Shown: positions 1 through 6,709 of the stretch, one piece after another
Position numbering within the stretch: the stretch's first letter is position 1
How the letters are laid out: each line of letters opens with the position of its first letter
Origin: Streptosporangiaceae bacterium
GTDB taxonomy: Bacteria; Actinomycetota; Actinomycetes; Streptosporangiales; Streptosporangiaceae
Reading direction: 5' to 3'
Length of the DNA: 12,704 nt
NCBI GenBank assembly: GCA_030039095.1
Contig: JASHQP010000761.1
Coordinates: 1-12,704 of the forward strand
Translations under genes and position numbers: made by a program
The notes under the pieces: generated by a model
Seen by the model: the letters and a program-made list of their open reading frames with translations, nothing else
Told to the model about the DNA's origin: nothing
Database searches by the model: none

Positions 1-238
1 ACTGCCCGTACCGCTGCCAGTACAAGCCGATGAACACATCAGCTTGCCCCAGGTAAGCCCGGTACACCTCGGCCGGCGGATACGGCCGGGCCCCCGCCTC
101 GAACATCACCGGGGTCAGCCGCAGCGCCGAAATCGCACGAGAAACGGCCCGCCGCTCCTCGGCCAGCTCACCCAGCGTGGAACTCACGAATACCCGCACC
201 CGCTGATCCGGCGTCCGGATAACCGTCTCATCCCCCAT
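1..238 (-). CDS. DUF4062-domain protein, N-terminal 79 residues (partial, runs off left edge)
   Basis: The minus strand reads open from an ATG at 238-236 to the window edge. The peptide starts MGDETVIRTPDQRVRVFVSS and continues with TLGELAEERRAVSRAI, RLTPVMFEAGARPYPP and DVFIGLYWQRYG. This matches the DUF4062 pattern I know (VFVSST, LxxERxAV, and a GLYWxRYG strand), a TIR-like domain found at the start of actinobacterial STAND/NLR-like ATPases and LuxR- or TPR-containing proteins. An in-frame TGA lies just upstream with no other usable start between, so this ATG is chosen, although no good Shine-Dalgarno sits in front of it. The effector and sensor parts lie outside the window, so the function is unknown. 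Such proteins are often signalling or defence-associated; here that is inference from the family. Confidence 0.72.
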   Translation of the reverse strand, partial: MGDETVIRTPDQRVRVFVSSTLGELAEERRAVSRAISALRLTPVMFEAGARPYPPAEVYRAYLGQADVFIGLYWQRYGQ

Positions 239-449
239 TCCTGGCTCACCGATCGCCCCTGGTCAGGCCCACCACGCAAGTCTGCAACCAGCCACCCCGG
301 TCGGCAAGCCCTGCACGAGTACCCAACCCCTCGGCCAGCACCAGCGGGCCGCCTGACAGCGGGGAGACTTCTGCGGGCTGCCCGATTTCCTTGATCACTC
401 GCTCATCCGCTCGCGGTCAGGAAGCCCAGCGCCGGTACGCGCTAATCCA

Positions 450-1126
450 TTCGGCGCCTTCAGGGCTGCCATCGGCGAGTCGTTGCTGGGCATCGTCGCG
501 CCAGGATCAGACGAGGATGCTGAGGGGTTCGCGGGGACCGCGGATGCCGCACGGGTCTGCCGTGATCAGGTCCGGGAGACGGTGTCACAGGCGATCCGGC
601 TCCTGGACGGTGCAGCGGCAGAAGTGCGCCGGACCGGCCCAAGGGTGTCCGGGTGGAGATGCTCAAGCCCGATGCGGTGCTGCGCGACGAACGGGTGCGG
701 GTCGGGGAGATCAGCGATGTTTTCTCCGGCGGTCAGCTGCTGACCGCAGCGATCATCCTCTACTGCACAATGGCGTGGCTTCGGGCCGGCGAGCGTGGTC
801 ATGCAGAGCGGCAGCACGCGGGGGTGCTGTTCCTGGACAACCCGATAGGTCGGGCCTCGGCGGGCTACCTGCTTGAGCTGCAACTGACGGTTGCCAGGAA
901 GCTCGGCGTGCAGCTCGTGTATACGACGGGGATCTTCGATCTCAACGCGCTGGGTGTCTTCCCGCTGATCATCCGGCTGCGCAACGATGCCGACCTGAGA
1001 GCAGGGATGAAGTACCTGAGGGTGGATGACGAGATCCGAAGACGACTGCCAGACGCGATCGCGGATGACACAGGCGTCCTGACTGCCAGCCGCCTGCTCG
1101 TCCGCGCACACGATCAGGCATCGTGA
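450..1126 (+). pseudogene. C-terminal remnant of an SMC/Rad50-like coiled-coil ATPase (JetC-like?)
   Basis: Two frames join into one protein end. The upstream frame (about 450-640) reads ANPFGAFRAAIGESLLGIV, then VRETVSQAIRLLDGAAAEV and RRTG. The downstream frame (from about 641) reads KGVRVEMLKPDAVLRDERV, then FSGGQLLTAAIILY, FLDNPIGRAS, GVQLVYTTGIFDLNAL and VFPLIIRLRN. The FSGGQ signature and the hydrophobic strand plus DNP (Walker B) are the C-terminal half of an SMC/RecN/Rad50-type ATPase head. One base is missing at the C run 638-640. The Walker A half and coiled coils, normally hundreds of residues upstream, are absent because the left neighbour is the divergent DUF4062 gene, so this is a truncated relic. 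It ends in TGA 1124-1126, overlapping the GTG of the JetD-like remnant. The left boundary is approximate. The link to Wadjet rests mainly on that partner. Confidence 0.6.
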
Positions 1127-1758
1127 ACAGGACCGAGGTCAGGTTGTCTGCCCTCGCACAGCGGATTGCGGACTGCCTCGCTGCCTGGCCGCGTCGGCGT
1201 GTGCAGCTCGCTGAGCTATGGGAGCTGCTTGGCCAGATCGCCCCCTCATCACGGTTGGACATCCAGCGGAGGCGAATCCTGTCCGAGCTGATCACTGAGC
1301 TCGCCGCCGCGGAGGTGGCCGAACTACCCGCAGCGCGTTCCTACGACCATTCGGAGATTCCGGCACTGCCGAGATTCCTTACCCTGCCGCCGGCTTCCCC
1401 TCCTCCCGAGCCGCGCAGGCCAGTGGTGTGGCACCCGCCGCTCGCCTGTGTGCCGCACGCTGGCCTCACGCGATCGCAGCTACACACCGTGGAGCAGGTG
1501 AATCAGTGGCTGCATCACAGTCGTGGCCATCTTGTGGTGCCGTCTCGGGAACGTTCTCTGGAAGTTTTCGGTCGTGAGAAGGCGCTCGACAGGCTCGCTG
1601 GAACAGCCCTTTTCGGCCCGTTGCGGCTCAGTCTGCAGCTGCTGCGGTGCCGCAGAGTTGTGCCCAGGCTGCACTGCGAGTCCGGCGGGGACGGGGACCC
1701 CTCCTCGTCGTGGAGAACACCGACCACCTTGCCGGTGGCATCGGTGATCGTGAACGAC
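1123..1758 (+). pseudogene. JetD-like (DUF2220/Toprim-type) protein, N-terminal part, frameshifted and truncated
   Basis: Starts at GTG 1123, overlapping the stop of the ATPase remnant (GTGA), so the two were translationally coupled. The N-terminus, with LSALAQRIADCLAAWPRRRV and AELWELLGQIAP, looks like a winged helix. It is followed by VNQWLHHSRGHLVVPSRERS, LEVFGREKALDRL and LFGPLRLSLQLLRC, a pattern I associate with JetD-type proteins. The frame then breaks at the C run 1698-1701. Adding one C gives GDPLLVVENTDHL, which resembles the first Toprim strand with its catalytic Glu (VEN). Similarity stops near 1733, before the 1759-1774 palindrome, so most of the Toprim nuclease domain is missing. 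In Wadjet, JetD is the plasmid-cleaving nuclease partnered with the JetABC condensin. The family call is from motif memory and is moderate. The raw unshifted frame runs to 1923 but is unlike any protein after about 1700. Confidence 0.5.
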
Positions 1759-1774
1759 GCGAGCGGCCGCTCGC
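1759..1774. repeat. 16-bp perfect palindrome at a gene-fragment junction
   Basis: GCGAGCGG followed directly by CCGCTCGC, a perfect 8+8 inverted repeat containing a NotI-type core. Recognisable similarity to the JetD-like protein ends about 25 bp to its left, and similarity to the ArsR-type regulator begins at its right edge (about 1772). Its position makes it a plausible recombination or deletion junction, but in such GC-rich DNA a chance palindrome is possible. Confidence 0.6.
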
Positions 1775-1954
1775 CAAGGCCTCGTAGTGACCCACGATCT
1801 GGTCGAGCAGCCCGGGGAAGCGCTCCGCTAGGTCATCGTGGCGCAGTGAGGTCCAGCGCCGGTTGCCATCCTCACGCTGTCGGATGGCTCCGGCCTCCCT
1901 CAGCACGCGGAAATGGTGGCTGAGCGTCGAGGGTGGGCAGCGGAGGCTGCGGAG
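1772..1954 (-). pseudogene. ArsR-family repressor fragment (winged-helix C-terminal half)
   Basis: On the minus strand the frame reads LRSLRCPPSTLSHHFRVLRE, then AGAIRQREDGNRRWTSLRHD and DLAERFPGLLDQIVGHYEAL. STLSHHFRVLREAG is the classic recognition-helix segment of ArsR-type regulators, followed by the beta-wing (REDGNRRWTSLR) and the DLxxRFPGLLD C-terminal helix. The family is normally about 110 residues; the first 45 or so (the LADPxRLxIL helix region) are not found upstream in any frame, and no family-like stop follows. Downstream the frame runs into DNA belonging to the JetD-like remnant. It is therefore a broken fragment, probably brought here by the rearrangement marked by the palindrome at 1759-1774. 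Ligand or metal specificity cannot be told. Confidence 0.6.
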
Positions 1955-2082
1955 CCTGACAGGCGGGCGGGACGGCGGCACTGGACGGCGTCCCGGCGTA
2001 ACCGGCACGGGCCGCCGCGGTTGCCGTGGCCGCAACGGTCACGGCAACCGCAGCCAGGCGTTGAGAGAGGCATAAGCTTCAT
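1872..2082 (-). pseudogene. Small secreted protein remnant, frameshifted in a CT run
   Basis: On the minus strand an excellent Shine-Dalgarno (AAAGGAG, 2098-2092) sits 9 nt before ATG 2082. It lies about 65 nt downstream of the permease stop, so this looks like a fifth gene of the transporter operon. As read, the ATG frame gives an unconvincing Cys/Arg-rich peptide. A frame offset at the CCTCTCTC run (2070-2063) gives QRLAAVAVTVAATATAAARA, a signal-peptide-like stretch with an AxA end. Adding one CT unit would join MKLMPLS to it. The offset frame then reads GYAGTPSSAAVPPACQAPQP and reaches a stop at 1874-1872, overlapping the ArsR fragment, so its 3' part is probably foreign. No family recognised. 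It could also be a chance frame behind a real but orphaned ribosome site. Confidence 0.35.
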
Positions 2083-2147
2083 TGACCGGATCTCCTTTGT
2101 TTGCATCTGCGATTTTTGGTAATTCGGGCCGCGAGTTCGCTGCCCGG

Positions 2148-3353
2148 TCAGATCGTCCACAGCGCTTCGGTGGGGGACAGGCGGGCAGCCCGCAGCGCGG
2201 GGAGCAGACCGGCAAGGGCGCCGATGAGCAACGCGGCGGCGAGCCCGCCGGCCCAGGCCAGGGCGGGGATAACGACCATCCAGCCCTTGGCGTTGGCGTA
2301 AATGGCGGTTGCCAGGGCCCCTGCGCCGACCCCGACCGCACCGCCGAGCAGGGCGAGCAGGATGGCCTCGGAAAGGAACTGGATCCGGATGTGCCCCCTG
2401 GTGGCGCCCAGGGCACGGCGCAGCCCGATCTCGCTGCGCCGCTCCAGCACGGAGATCACCATGATGTTGGCCACCCCGATGGCGCCGACCAGCAGGGCGA
2501 CCGCGCCGAGGCCGAGGAACAAGTCGTCGAACGCGCCCTGGGCGTCAGCTTGGGCCACCAGCGCCGCCGAGGGCTGGGAGACGTCGACCTCCTCGGGGTT
2601 CTGCGGGTTGGCCTGGTCGGCGAGCAGGCTGTCGACAGCGTTGACCTGGCTGGTCCGGGCCCGGACGTAGATCGTGGCGGGATGCCCGTCGAAGCCGAGG
2701 TACTTTTCGGCGGCAGGGAACCCAACCAGAACCGAGCTGTCGATATCCGGATCCAGTACCACCGGGTTCAGGATCCCGGCCACGTAGAACCACTGGCCGC
2801 CGAGCCAGATCCGCTCTCCGGCGAAGACCCGGTCGATGCCCAGCCGCTGCGCCGCGGCCGCGCCGAGCACGGCGACCGGCGCGCGCTCGGTCGCGGTGTT
2901 CAGGTAGTGACCCTCGTAGACGCTGGTGGCCAGCGCAGTCGGCAAGCCGAGGCTGGCCGCCTGCACCGACAGCGAGTTGGTCTGGATCGACGGAATCAGC
3001 GGGCTTCGGTAGGCGTCTGCGTCGACGCTGCCCGTGTACTGGACGGCGGTCACGGCCGCCATCCGGCCGATCATCGAAGGCGCCGCATCCGGCAGTTCGA
3101 CTGTCTGGCCCGCGAAGTTCTGGCCTTCGGTCACCGTCAGCAGATTGGTGCCGAGCTTGCTGATCTCGGCGAGCAGCCCAGCCGACGACGACGAAGAAAG
3201 GCCGAGCACGGCCACGATCGCGGCCACGCCGATCGCGATGCCCAGCGCGGACAGAGAGGCCCTGAGCTTGCGGGTGCGCAGGCCGGCGCTCGCCAGGCGG
3301 GCCAGGTCGGCGGACCGCAGCCGGCCGGCGGCCGGCACAGCGGCGGTGGTCAT
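2148..3353 (-). CDS. MacB/FtsX-type ABC transporter permease
   Basis: A 401-residue integral membrane protein with the MacB layout. A cytoplasmic N-terminal arm precedes TM1 at about 35-57 (LSALGIAIGVAAIVAVLGL). A large extracytoplasmic MacB_PCD-type domain spans about 58-277. Three further TM helices lie at about 278-301, 328-352 and 362-386. The FtsX core motif after TM2, SVLERRSEIGLRRALGATRG (301-320), and the closing PALRAARLSPTEAL (385-398) are intact. It pairs with the ATPase encoded 14 nt upstream, and its AGAAGGAGG ribosome site fixes the ATG at 3353. MacB-type permeases do not move substrate through the membrane in the usual way; they transmit ATP-driven motion to periplasmic partners, here the HlyD-like adaptor and lipoprotein. 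In actinobacteria such sets are linked to antimicrobial-peptide or cell-envelope stress; the substrate is not visible here. Length and motifs suggest it is functional. Confidence 0.93.
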   Translation of the reverse strand: MTTAAVPAAGRLRSADLARLASAGLRTRKLRASLSALGIAIGVAAIVAVLGLSSSSSAGLLAEISKLGTNLLTVTEGQNFAGQTVELPDAAPSMIGRMAAVTAVQYTGSVDADAYRSPLIPSIQTNSLSVQAASLGLPTALATSVYEGHYLNTATERAPVAVLGAAAAQRLGIDRVFAGERIWLGGQWFYVAGILNPVVLDPDIDSSVLVGFPAAEKYLGFDGHPATIYVRARTSQVNAVDSLLADQANPQNPEEVDVSQPSAALVAQADAQGAFDDLFLGLGAVALLVGAIGVANIMVISVLERRSEIGLRRALGATRGHIRIQFLSEAILLALLGGAVGVGAGALATAIYANAKGWMVVIPALAWAGGLAAALLIGALAGLLPALRAARLSPTEALWTI

Positions 3354-3367
3354 GATGTGCCTCCTTC

Positions 3368-4102
3368 TCAGGAACCGGGTTGCGCCGCACGGGCGGTGTC
3401 GGCAATGATCCGGCCGTCGAGCATGTCGATCTGCCGGGGCATCCGCATGGCGATAGCCTGGTCATGGGTGATCACGATGATCGTGGTTCCGGCCCTGTTC
3501 AGTTGCTCCAGCAGAGCCAGCAGCGACGCGCCGGCCGCCGAGTCGAGGTTGCCGGTCGGCTCGTCGGCCAGCACGATGGCTGGCGAGCCCACCAGGGCCC
3601 GGGCGATCGCCACCCGCTGCCGCTGGCCGCCGGACAGCTGCGTCGGGCGGGCGTACGGGCGCTCCGCGAGACCAACCATGCGAAGTGCGCTGAGCGCCTG
3701 TTCGCGCCGCTCGGCCAGGTTGGCGCCCGCGTACAGCAGCCCGTCGGCGACGTTGTCCAGGGCGGTGGCGTGCTCGTTCAGGAAGAACTGCTGGAACACA
3801 AAGCCGATCGATACCGCGCGCAGCGCGGCCAGGCCCCGGTCCGGCAGCGCGGCGGTGTCCAGCCCGGTGACGCGGACGATCCCGCCGCTGGGCCGGTCCA
3901 GCGTGCCCATCAGATGCAGCAGCGTGGTCTTGCCCGACCCCGACGGGCCGACCACCGCCGCCAGTTCCCCTGGGTAGACCGTGAGGCTCACCCCGCGCAG
4001 CGCGGTGACGGGCGGCTGGCTGGGGTAGATCTTGCTGACCGACTCCAGTTCCAGGACCGGAACGGGGGTCGGCGCGCCGGCCGGGTGCGGTGCGGCGCTC
4101 AT
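3368..4102 (-). CDS. MacB-type ABC transporter ATP-binding protein
   Basis: A 244-residue ATPase of the MacB/LolD class. All motifs are present: Walker A GPSGSGKTT (52-60), Q-loop Gln104 in FVFQQFFL, signature LSGGQRQRVAIARAL (156-170), Walker B IVLADEPTGNLDS (176-188) and H-loop His213 in ITHD. EPTGNLDS is typical of this class. It would dimerise and drive the 401-residue permease encoded just downstream. Its ATG overlaps the stop of the adaptor gene (ATGA, 4102-4099), so translation is coupled. The first 14 residues are a Pro/Ala-rich extension common in actinobacterial members. No odd features. Confidence 0.95.
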   Translation of the reverse strand: MSAAPHPAGAPTPVPVLELESVSKIYPSQPPVTALRGVSLTVYPGELAAVVGPSGSGKTTLLHLMGTLDRPSGGIVRVTGLDTAALPDRGLAALRAVSIGFVFQQFFLNEHATALDNVADGLLYAGANLAERREQALSALRMVGLAERPYARPTQLSGGQRQRVAIARALVGSPAIVLADEPTGNLDSAAGASLLALLEQLNRAGTTIIVITHDQAIAMRMPRQIDMLDGRIIADTARAAQPGS

Positions 4103-5247
4103 AGCGAGGGCACCACGACACGTTGCCCGGCGGCCAGGCCGGAGCCGGTGACCTGGACCATCCCGTCAGCATCATCGAAAAGCCCGAGGGATACCGCAAC
4201 CAGCCTCCGGCCGCCGTGCGCCGTGGCCTCCTCGACCGCGTAGCTCCCACCGGGCTCGGCGAGCAGCGCGTCGACGGGCACGACCAGGGCGTCCGCCACG
4301 CTCGCGGTGGTGATGGACACCTCGACCGGCGCTTGGTCCAGCCCGCCGGTGGCAGCCGGATCGGATGGGGTCACCTCGACGGTGATGGTGGGGGTGCCGC
4401 CGCCGGACGGTGTGGTGGCGACCGTGCCCACCGAGGAGACGACACCGGGCGTGGTCTGCCCGTCGGGCAGGGTGATAACGACCTTGTTCCCGACCTGGAC
4501 GCTCGACTCCTCGGTCGCCTCGAGGTCAACGGTCACGATCCGCTGGGTCGAGCTGGCCTGCAGCACCGTCCCGTCTGCCGGGCCGCCCAGGCTTCCGGTC
4601 ACCGACGTGACCCTGATCGCCGACGGCAGGAATACCGCCTGGCTCTGGGACAGGCTCCCGGTCTGGTTCAGGCCCAGGTGGGCTTGCAGCAGCTCCAGTG
4701 CGTACGCGGTCTGGCCGCTGAAGTAGTCCGAGTCCGGATCCAGCTCGGACCGGCTCGCGTAGCCGAGCGCCACCAGGTCGCGATTGAGTTGCCGGACGTC
4801 CTGGCCGGTGAGCCCCTCCGAAAGGGTCCGCCACATCGGCACCGACCCGTACAGCAGGAACACCGGGGTGCCGTTGCCGACGCGGTACAGGACTCGGCCC
4901 TGGCGGATCACCCGGCCGGCGGATGGCAGCCAGGTGATCGTGCCGCCGCCCTGCCCAGTCACGCCGTAGCTGTCGGCATATCCCAGCGTGGCACTGACCT
5001 GGGTCTGCGACGCTAGTGGCTGGCGGGTCACGGTGTACAGCGCGCTCGGGTACTCGCTGCTGGCGGTCGGGGTGCCTGCCTGGCCGGCACCACGGAACGG
5101 GCGTTCCAGCGCGACCGCGGCGCCGCCGACCGCGAGGATGGCGGCCACCCCGGCGGCGATCGCTGCTCGCCGGCGGGGCCGCCGTCGGCGCCTGCCTGTG
5201 ACCCGGTTCTCGAGCTCGGTGGGCGCCTGCGGCGTGGCGGGCTTCAC
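4099..5247 (-). CDS. HlyD/MacA-like adaptor with peptidoglycan-binding-like domain
   Basis: 382 residues. A basic N-terminus (RRRRRPRRRAA) and a single signal-anchor at about 29-48 place the rest outside the membrane. A first beta-rich segment (about 70-135) is followed by GLTGQDVRQLNRDLVALGY (145-163) and AYALELLQAHLGL (181-193), the repeat pattern of a PG_binding_1-like domain. Barrel-sandwich/HlyD-type strands follow, with RVTSVTGSLGGPADGTVLQ (212-230) and VQVGNKVVITLPDGQ (250-264), then a C-terminal membrane-proximal domain with VADALVVPVDALL. This domain order is common in actinobacterial adaptors next to MacB-type ABC genes and suggests contact with the cell wall. Starts at GTG 5247, overlapping the lipoprotein stop (GTGA), and its stop overlaps the ATPase start. 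It probably links the ABC pump to wall or extracellular ligands; substrate unknown. Confidence 0.87.
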   Translation of the reverse strand: MKPATPQAPTELENRVTGRRRRRPRRRAAIAAGVAAILAVGGAAVALERPFRGAGQAGTPTASSEYPSALYTVTRQPLASQTQVSATLGYADSYGVTGQGGGTITWLPSAGRVIRQGRVLYRVGNGTPVFLLYGSVPMWRTLSEGLTGQDVRQLNRDLVALGYASRSELDPDSDYFSGQTAYALELLQAHLGLNQTGSLSQSQAVFLPSAIRVTSVTGSLGGPADGTVLQASSTQRIVTVDLEATEESSVQVGNKVVITLPDGQTTPGVVSSVGTVATTPSGGGTPTITVEVTPSDPAATGGLDQAPVEVSITTASVADALVVPVDALLAEPGGSYAVEEATAHGGRRLVAVSLGLFDDADGMVQVTGSGLAAGQRVVVPSL

Positions 5248-5861
5248 GACCCACCGCCGCTGCCAAGCGATGGTCCCTGTCCGCTCGGCAAGTAGTGCTG
5301 GCAGGCCTTGTTCGCGGCGATGAACTGCGGCGAGTTCGGATTGACGCCGTTGCCGCTGGACGTACCCGACGAGCCGGGCGAAGAGTTGCTTTGGCTGTTA
5401 GAGCCGCTCGCCCCGGGAGCCACGGGGTCGGGGATGCCCACTCCGCGCGACTGCATGCAGTGGGCGTATTTGAGCTCGGCATCGTAGTCCTGATACTGCT
5501 GCGCCTGGCTCTGCTGGCCGCCGAGCTTCGATTGGCATGCCTTGCTGGCCGCCAGGTACTGAGATGAGTTCACGTTGATCCCGCTGTTGGCGCTGATGCT
5601 GATACCGCCAGTGCTGCTGGGGTCGGGGAAGTTGGTGATCCCGTGCGCGCGCATGCACTGGGCATACGCGAGATCACCGGTCGTGGAGTTGCCCGGCGAT
5701 GCCCCCGGGCTTCCGCTCGCTCCGGGACTGCCTGAGCTGCCCGAGCAGGCGGCGGCCAGCAGCGCGAGGCTGACGAGCGCCACGACTGCCAGAACAGCCC
5801 GGCGCGGCCGGCACCGCAACCGCCGATGGGAGTCGCTGTCGCGGGCATCGTTCTGTCTCAT
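5244..5861 (-). CDS. Lipoprotein with two Cys-containing repeats, first gene of the ABC operon
   Basis: 205 residues from ATG 5861, chosen because AGGAGAGG lies 7 nt upstream; a longer open frame to 5912 has no such site. An Arg-rich start precedes a hydrophobic stretch (about 22-38) and a LLAAAC lipobox with Cys39, so it should be a lipidated surface protein. A Ser/Gly/Pro linker (40-62) leads to two copies of one unit. Unit 1 has YAQCMRAHGITNFPDP (67-82) and INVNSSQYLAASKACQ (95-110). Unit 2 has YAHCMQSRGVGIPDP (132-146) and VNPNSPQFIAANKACQ (173-188). Each has two Cys (69/109 and 135/187), suggesting one disulfide per unit. A Gly/Ser-rich stretch of about 25 residues interrupts unit 2. Proteins of this kind commonly precede HlyD-MacB genes in actinobacteria but have no established function; a substrate-binding or sensing role is inference. 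Confidence 0.85.
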   Translation of the reverse strand: MRQNDARDSDSHRRLRCRPRRAVLAVVALVSLALLAAACSGSSGSPGASGSPGASPGNSTTGDLAYAQCMRAHGITNFPDPSSTGGISISANSGINVNSSQYLAASKACQSKLGGQQSQAQQYQDYDAELKYAHCMQSRGVGIPDPVAPGASGSNSQSNSSPGSSGTSSGNGVNPNSPQFIAANKACQHYLPSGQGPSLGSGGGS

Positions 5862-5916
5862 GTCGTGTTCCTCTCCTGGCCGACGGATTGTGTCGTGCAG
5901 CAGGTTCGCCAATCGG

Positions 5917-5959
5917 CGGTCACAGCCCGGACACCAAAGCTGTTACCTGGCTGTGACCG
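5917..5959. promoter_or_regulatory. Putative response-regulator binding sites in the divergent promoter region
   Basis: Three related elements lie between the divergent operons. Two direct repeats, GCTGTTACC (5939-5947) and GCTGTGACC (5950-5958), differ at one base and start 11 bp apart, one helical turn. This is the usual tandem half-site arrangement bound by OmpR/PhoB-family dimers. A third element, CGGTCACAGCC (5917-5927), is the exact reverse complement of GGCTGTGACCG (5949-5959), giving an 11-bp perfect inverted repeat with a 21-bp spacer. The sites lie 56 bp before the lipoprotein start and 87 bp before the response-regulator start, a good place to control both. The regulator encoded at 6047 is the obvious candidate. 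I could not place convincing -35/-10 boxes. Confidence 0.5.
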
Positions 5960-6046
5960 GCCGCCTGGCATCGTCATGCACAGGATGGTGTGCCAGCGCT
6001 GGTCGCCGCCGGGGCAGCACGCCGCTGAGAAGGATCGCGAGGACAC

Positions 6047-6709
6047 ATGAGGGTGCTGGTCGTTGAGGATCACGAGGTCCTGGCCGCGACGATCGCGGCC
6101 GGGCTGCGCCGCGAGGGCCTGGCCGTCGACGTCGCCCTGGACGGGAACGACGCGCTGGAGCACCTGGCGGTCACTCCGTATGACGTCGTGGTACTGGACC
6201 GGGACCTGCCGGGGGTGCACGGCGACGAAATCTGCCACCGGTTTGCTGCCGACCGTTCGCCGGGGCGGGTGCTGATGCTGACCGCAGCCGGCACGGTCCG
6301 GGACCGGGTGCACGGCCTGGGCCTGGGTGCCGACGACTACCTGTCCAAGCCGTTCCACTTCGCCGAACTGCTGGCCCGGATCCGCGCGCTGGGCCGGCGG
6401 TCCAGCCCGCCGCTGCCCCCGGTGCTGGAACGCGGCGACCTGACCCTCGACCCCAGCACCCGGGTCGCGTTCCGGGCCGGGCGGCGGCTAGCGCTCAGCC
6501 CCAAGGAGTTCGCGGTGCTGGAATACCTGCTCGGCGCTGGCGACAGGACTGTGTCCGCCGAGGAACTTCTGGAGCGGGTGTGGGACGAGTTCACTGACCC
6601 GTTCACCCGCACGGTCAAGTCCACGATCAACCGGCTCCGGGCCAAGCTCGGCGACCCGCCCGTCATCGAGACCGTCCGCGAGGGCGGCTACCGGCTCGGA
6701 GGATCGTGA
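6047..6709 (+). CDS. OmpR/PhoB-family response regulator
   Basis: 220 residues. Receiver domain 1-113: acidic pair Glu7/Asp8, phospho-acceptor Asp51 in VVLDRDLPG, switch Thr79 in LMLTAAG and Lys101 in YLSKPF. C-terminal winged-helix DNA-binding domain about 124-219: LTLDPSTRVAFRAGRRLALS, PKEFAVLEYLL, AEELLERVWDE, TVKSTINRLRAKLG and VREGGYRL, a typical Trans_reg_C with recognition helix around VKSTINRLRAKL. All key residues are intact. The ATG at 6047 follows a GAGGA-like site. Its stop TGA (6707-6709) overlaps the kinase ATG by one base. It is divergent from the lipoprotein-adaptor-ABC operon and is the likely regulator of it and of itself through the repeats at 5917-5959. It resembles the CutR-type actinobacterial regulators, but I do not claim orthology. 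Confidence 0.95.
   Translation: MRVLVVEDHEVLAATIAAGLRREGLAVDVALDGNDALEHLAVTPYDVVVLDRDLPGVHGDEICHRFAADRSPGRVLMLTAAGTVRDRVHGLGLGADDYLSKPFHFAELLARIRALGRRSSPPLPPVLERGDLTLDPSTRVAFRAGRRLALSPKEFAVLEYLLGAGDRTVSAEELLERVWDEFTDPFTRTVKSTINRLRAKLGDPPVIETVREGGYRLGGS

Noticed and set aside
650..1111. Minus-strand open frame opposite the SMC-like remnant
   Set aside because: The plus strand carries SGGQ and DNP ATPase motifs with coding-like conservation; the minus product has none.
1640..1767. Minus-strand reading SFTITDATGKVVGVLHDEEG as a real protein piece
   Set aside because: It is the exact antisense of the LLVVENTDHL strand, has no start, and does not continue as any family. The plus-strand JetD-like reading fits the upstream gene better.
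2082..3977. Long plus-strand open frame of 631 codons
   Set aside because: It is antisense to the permease and ATPase genes. The translation is low-complexity Gly/Arg/Asp/Gln-rich with no motif, a usual GC-bias shadow.
5862..5912. Upstream start at 5912 for the lipoprotein
   Set aside because: It adds 17 residues without a ribosome site. The internal ATG 5861 has a strong site and gives a normal lipoprotein signal peptide.
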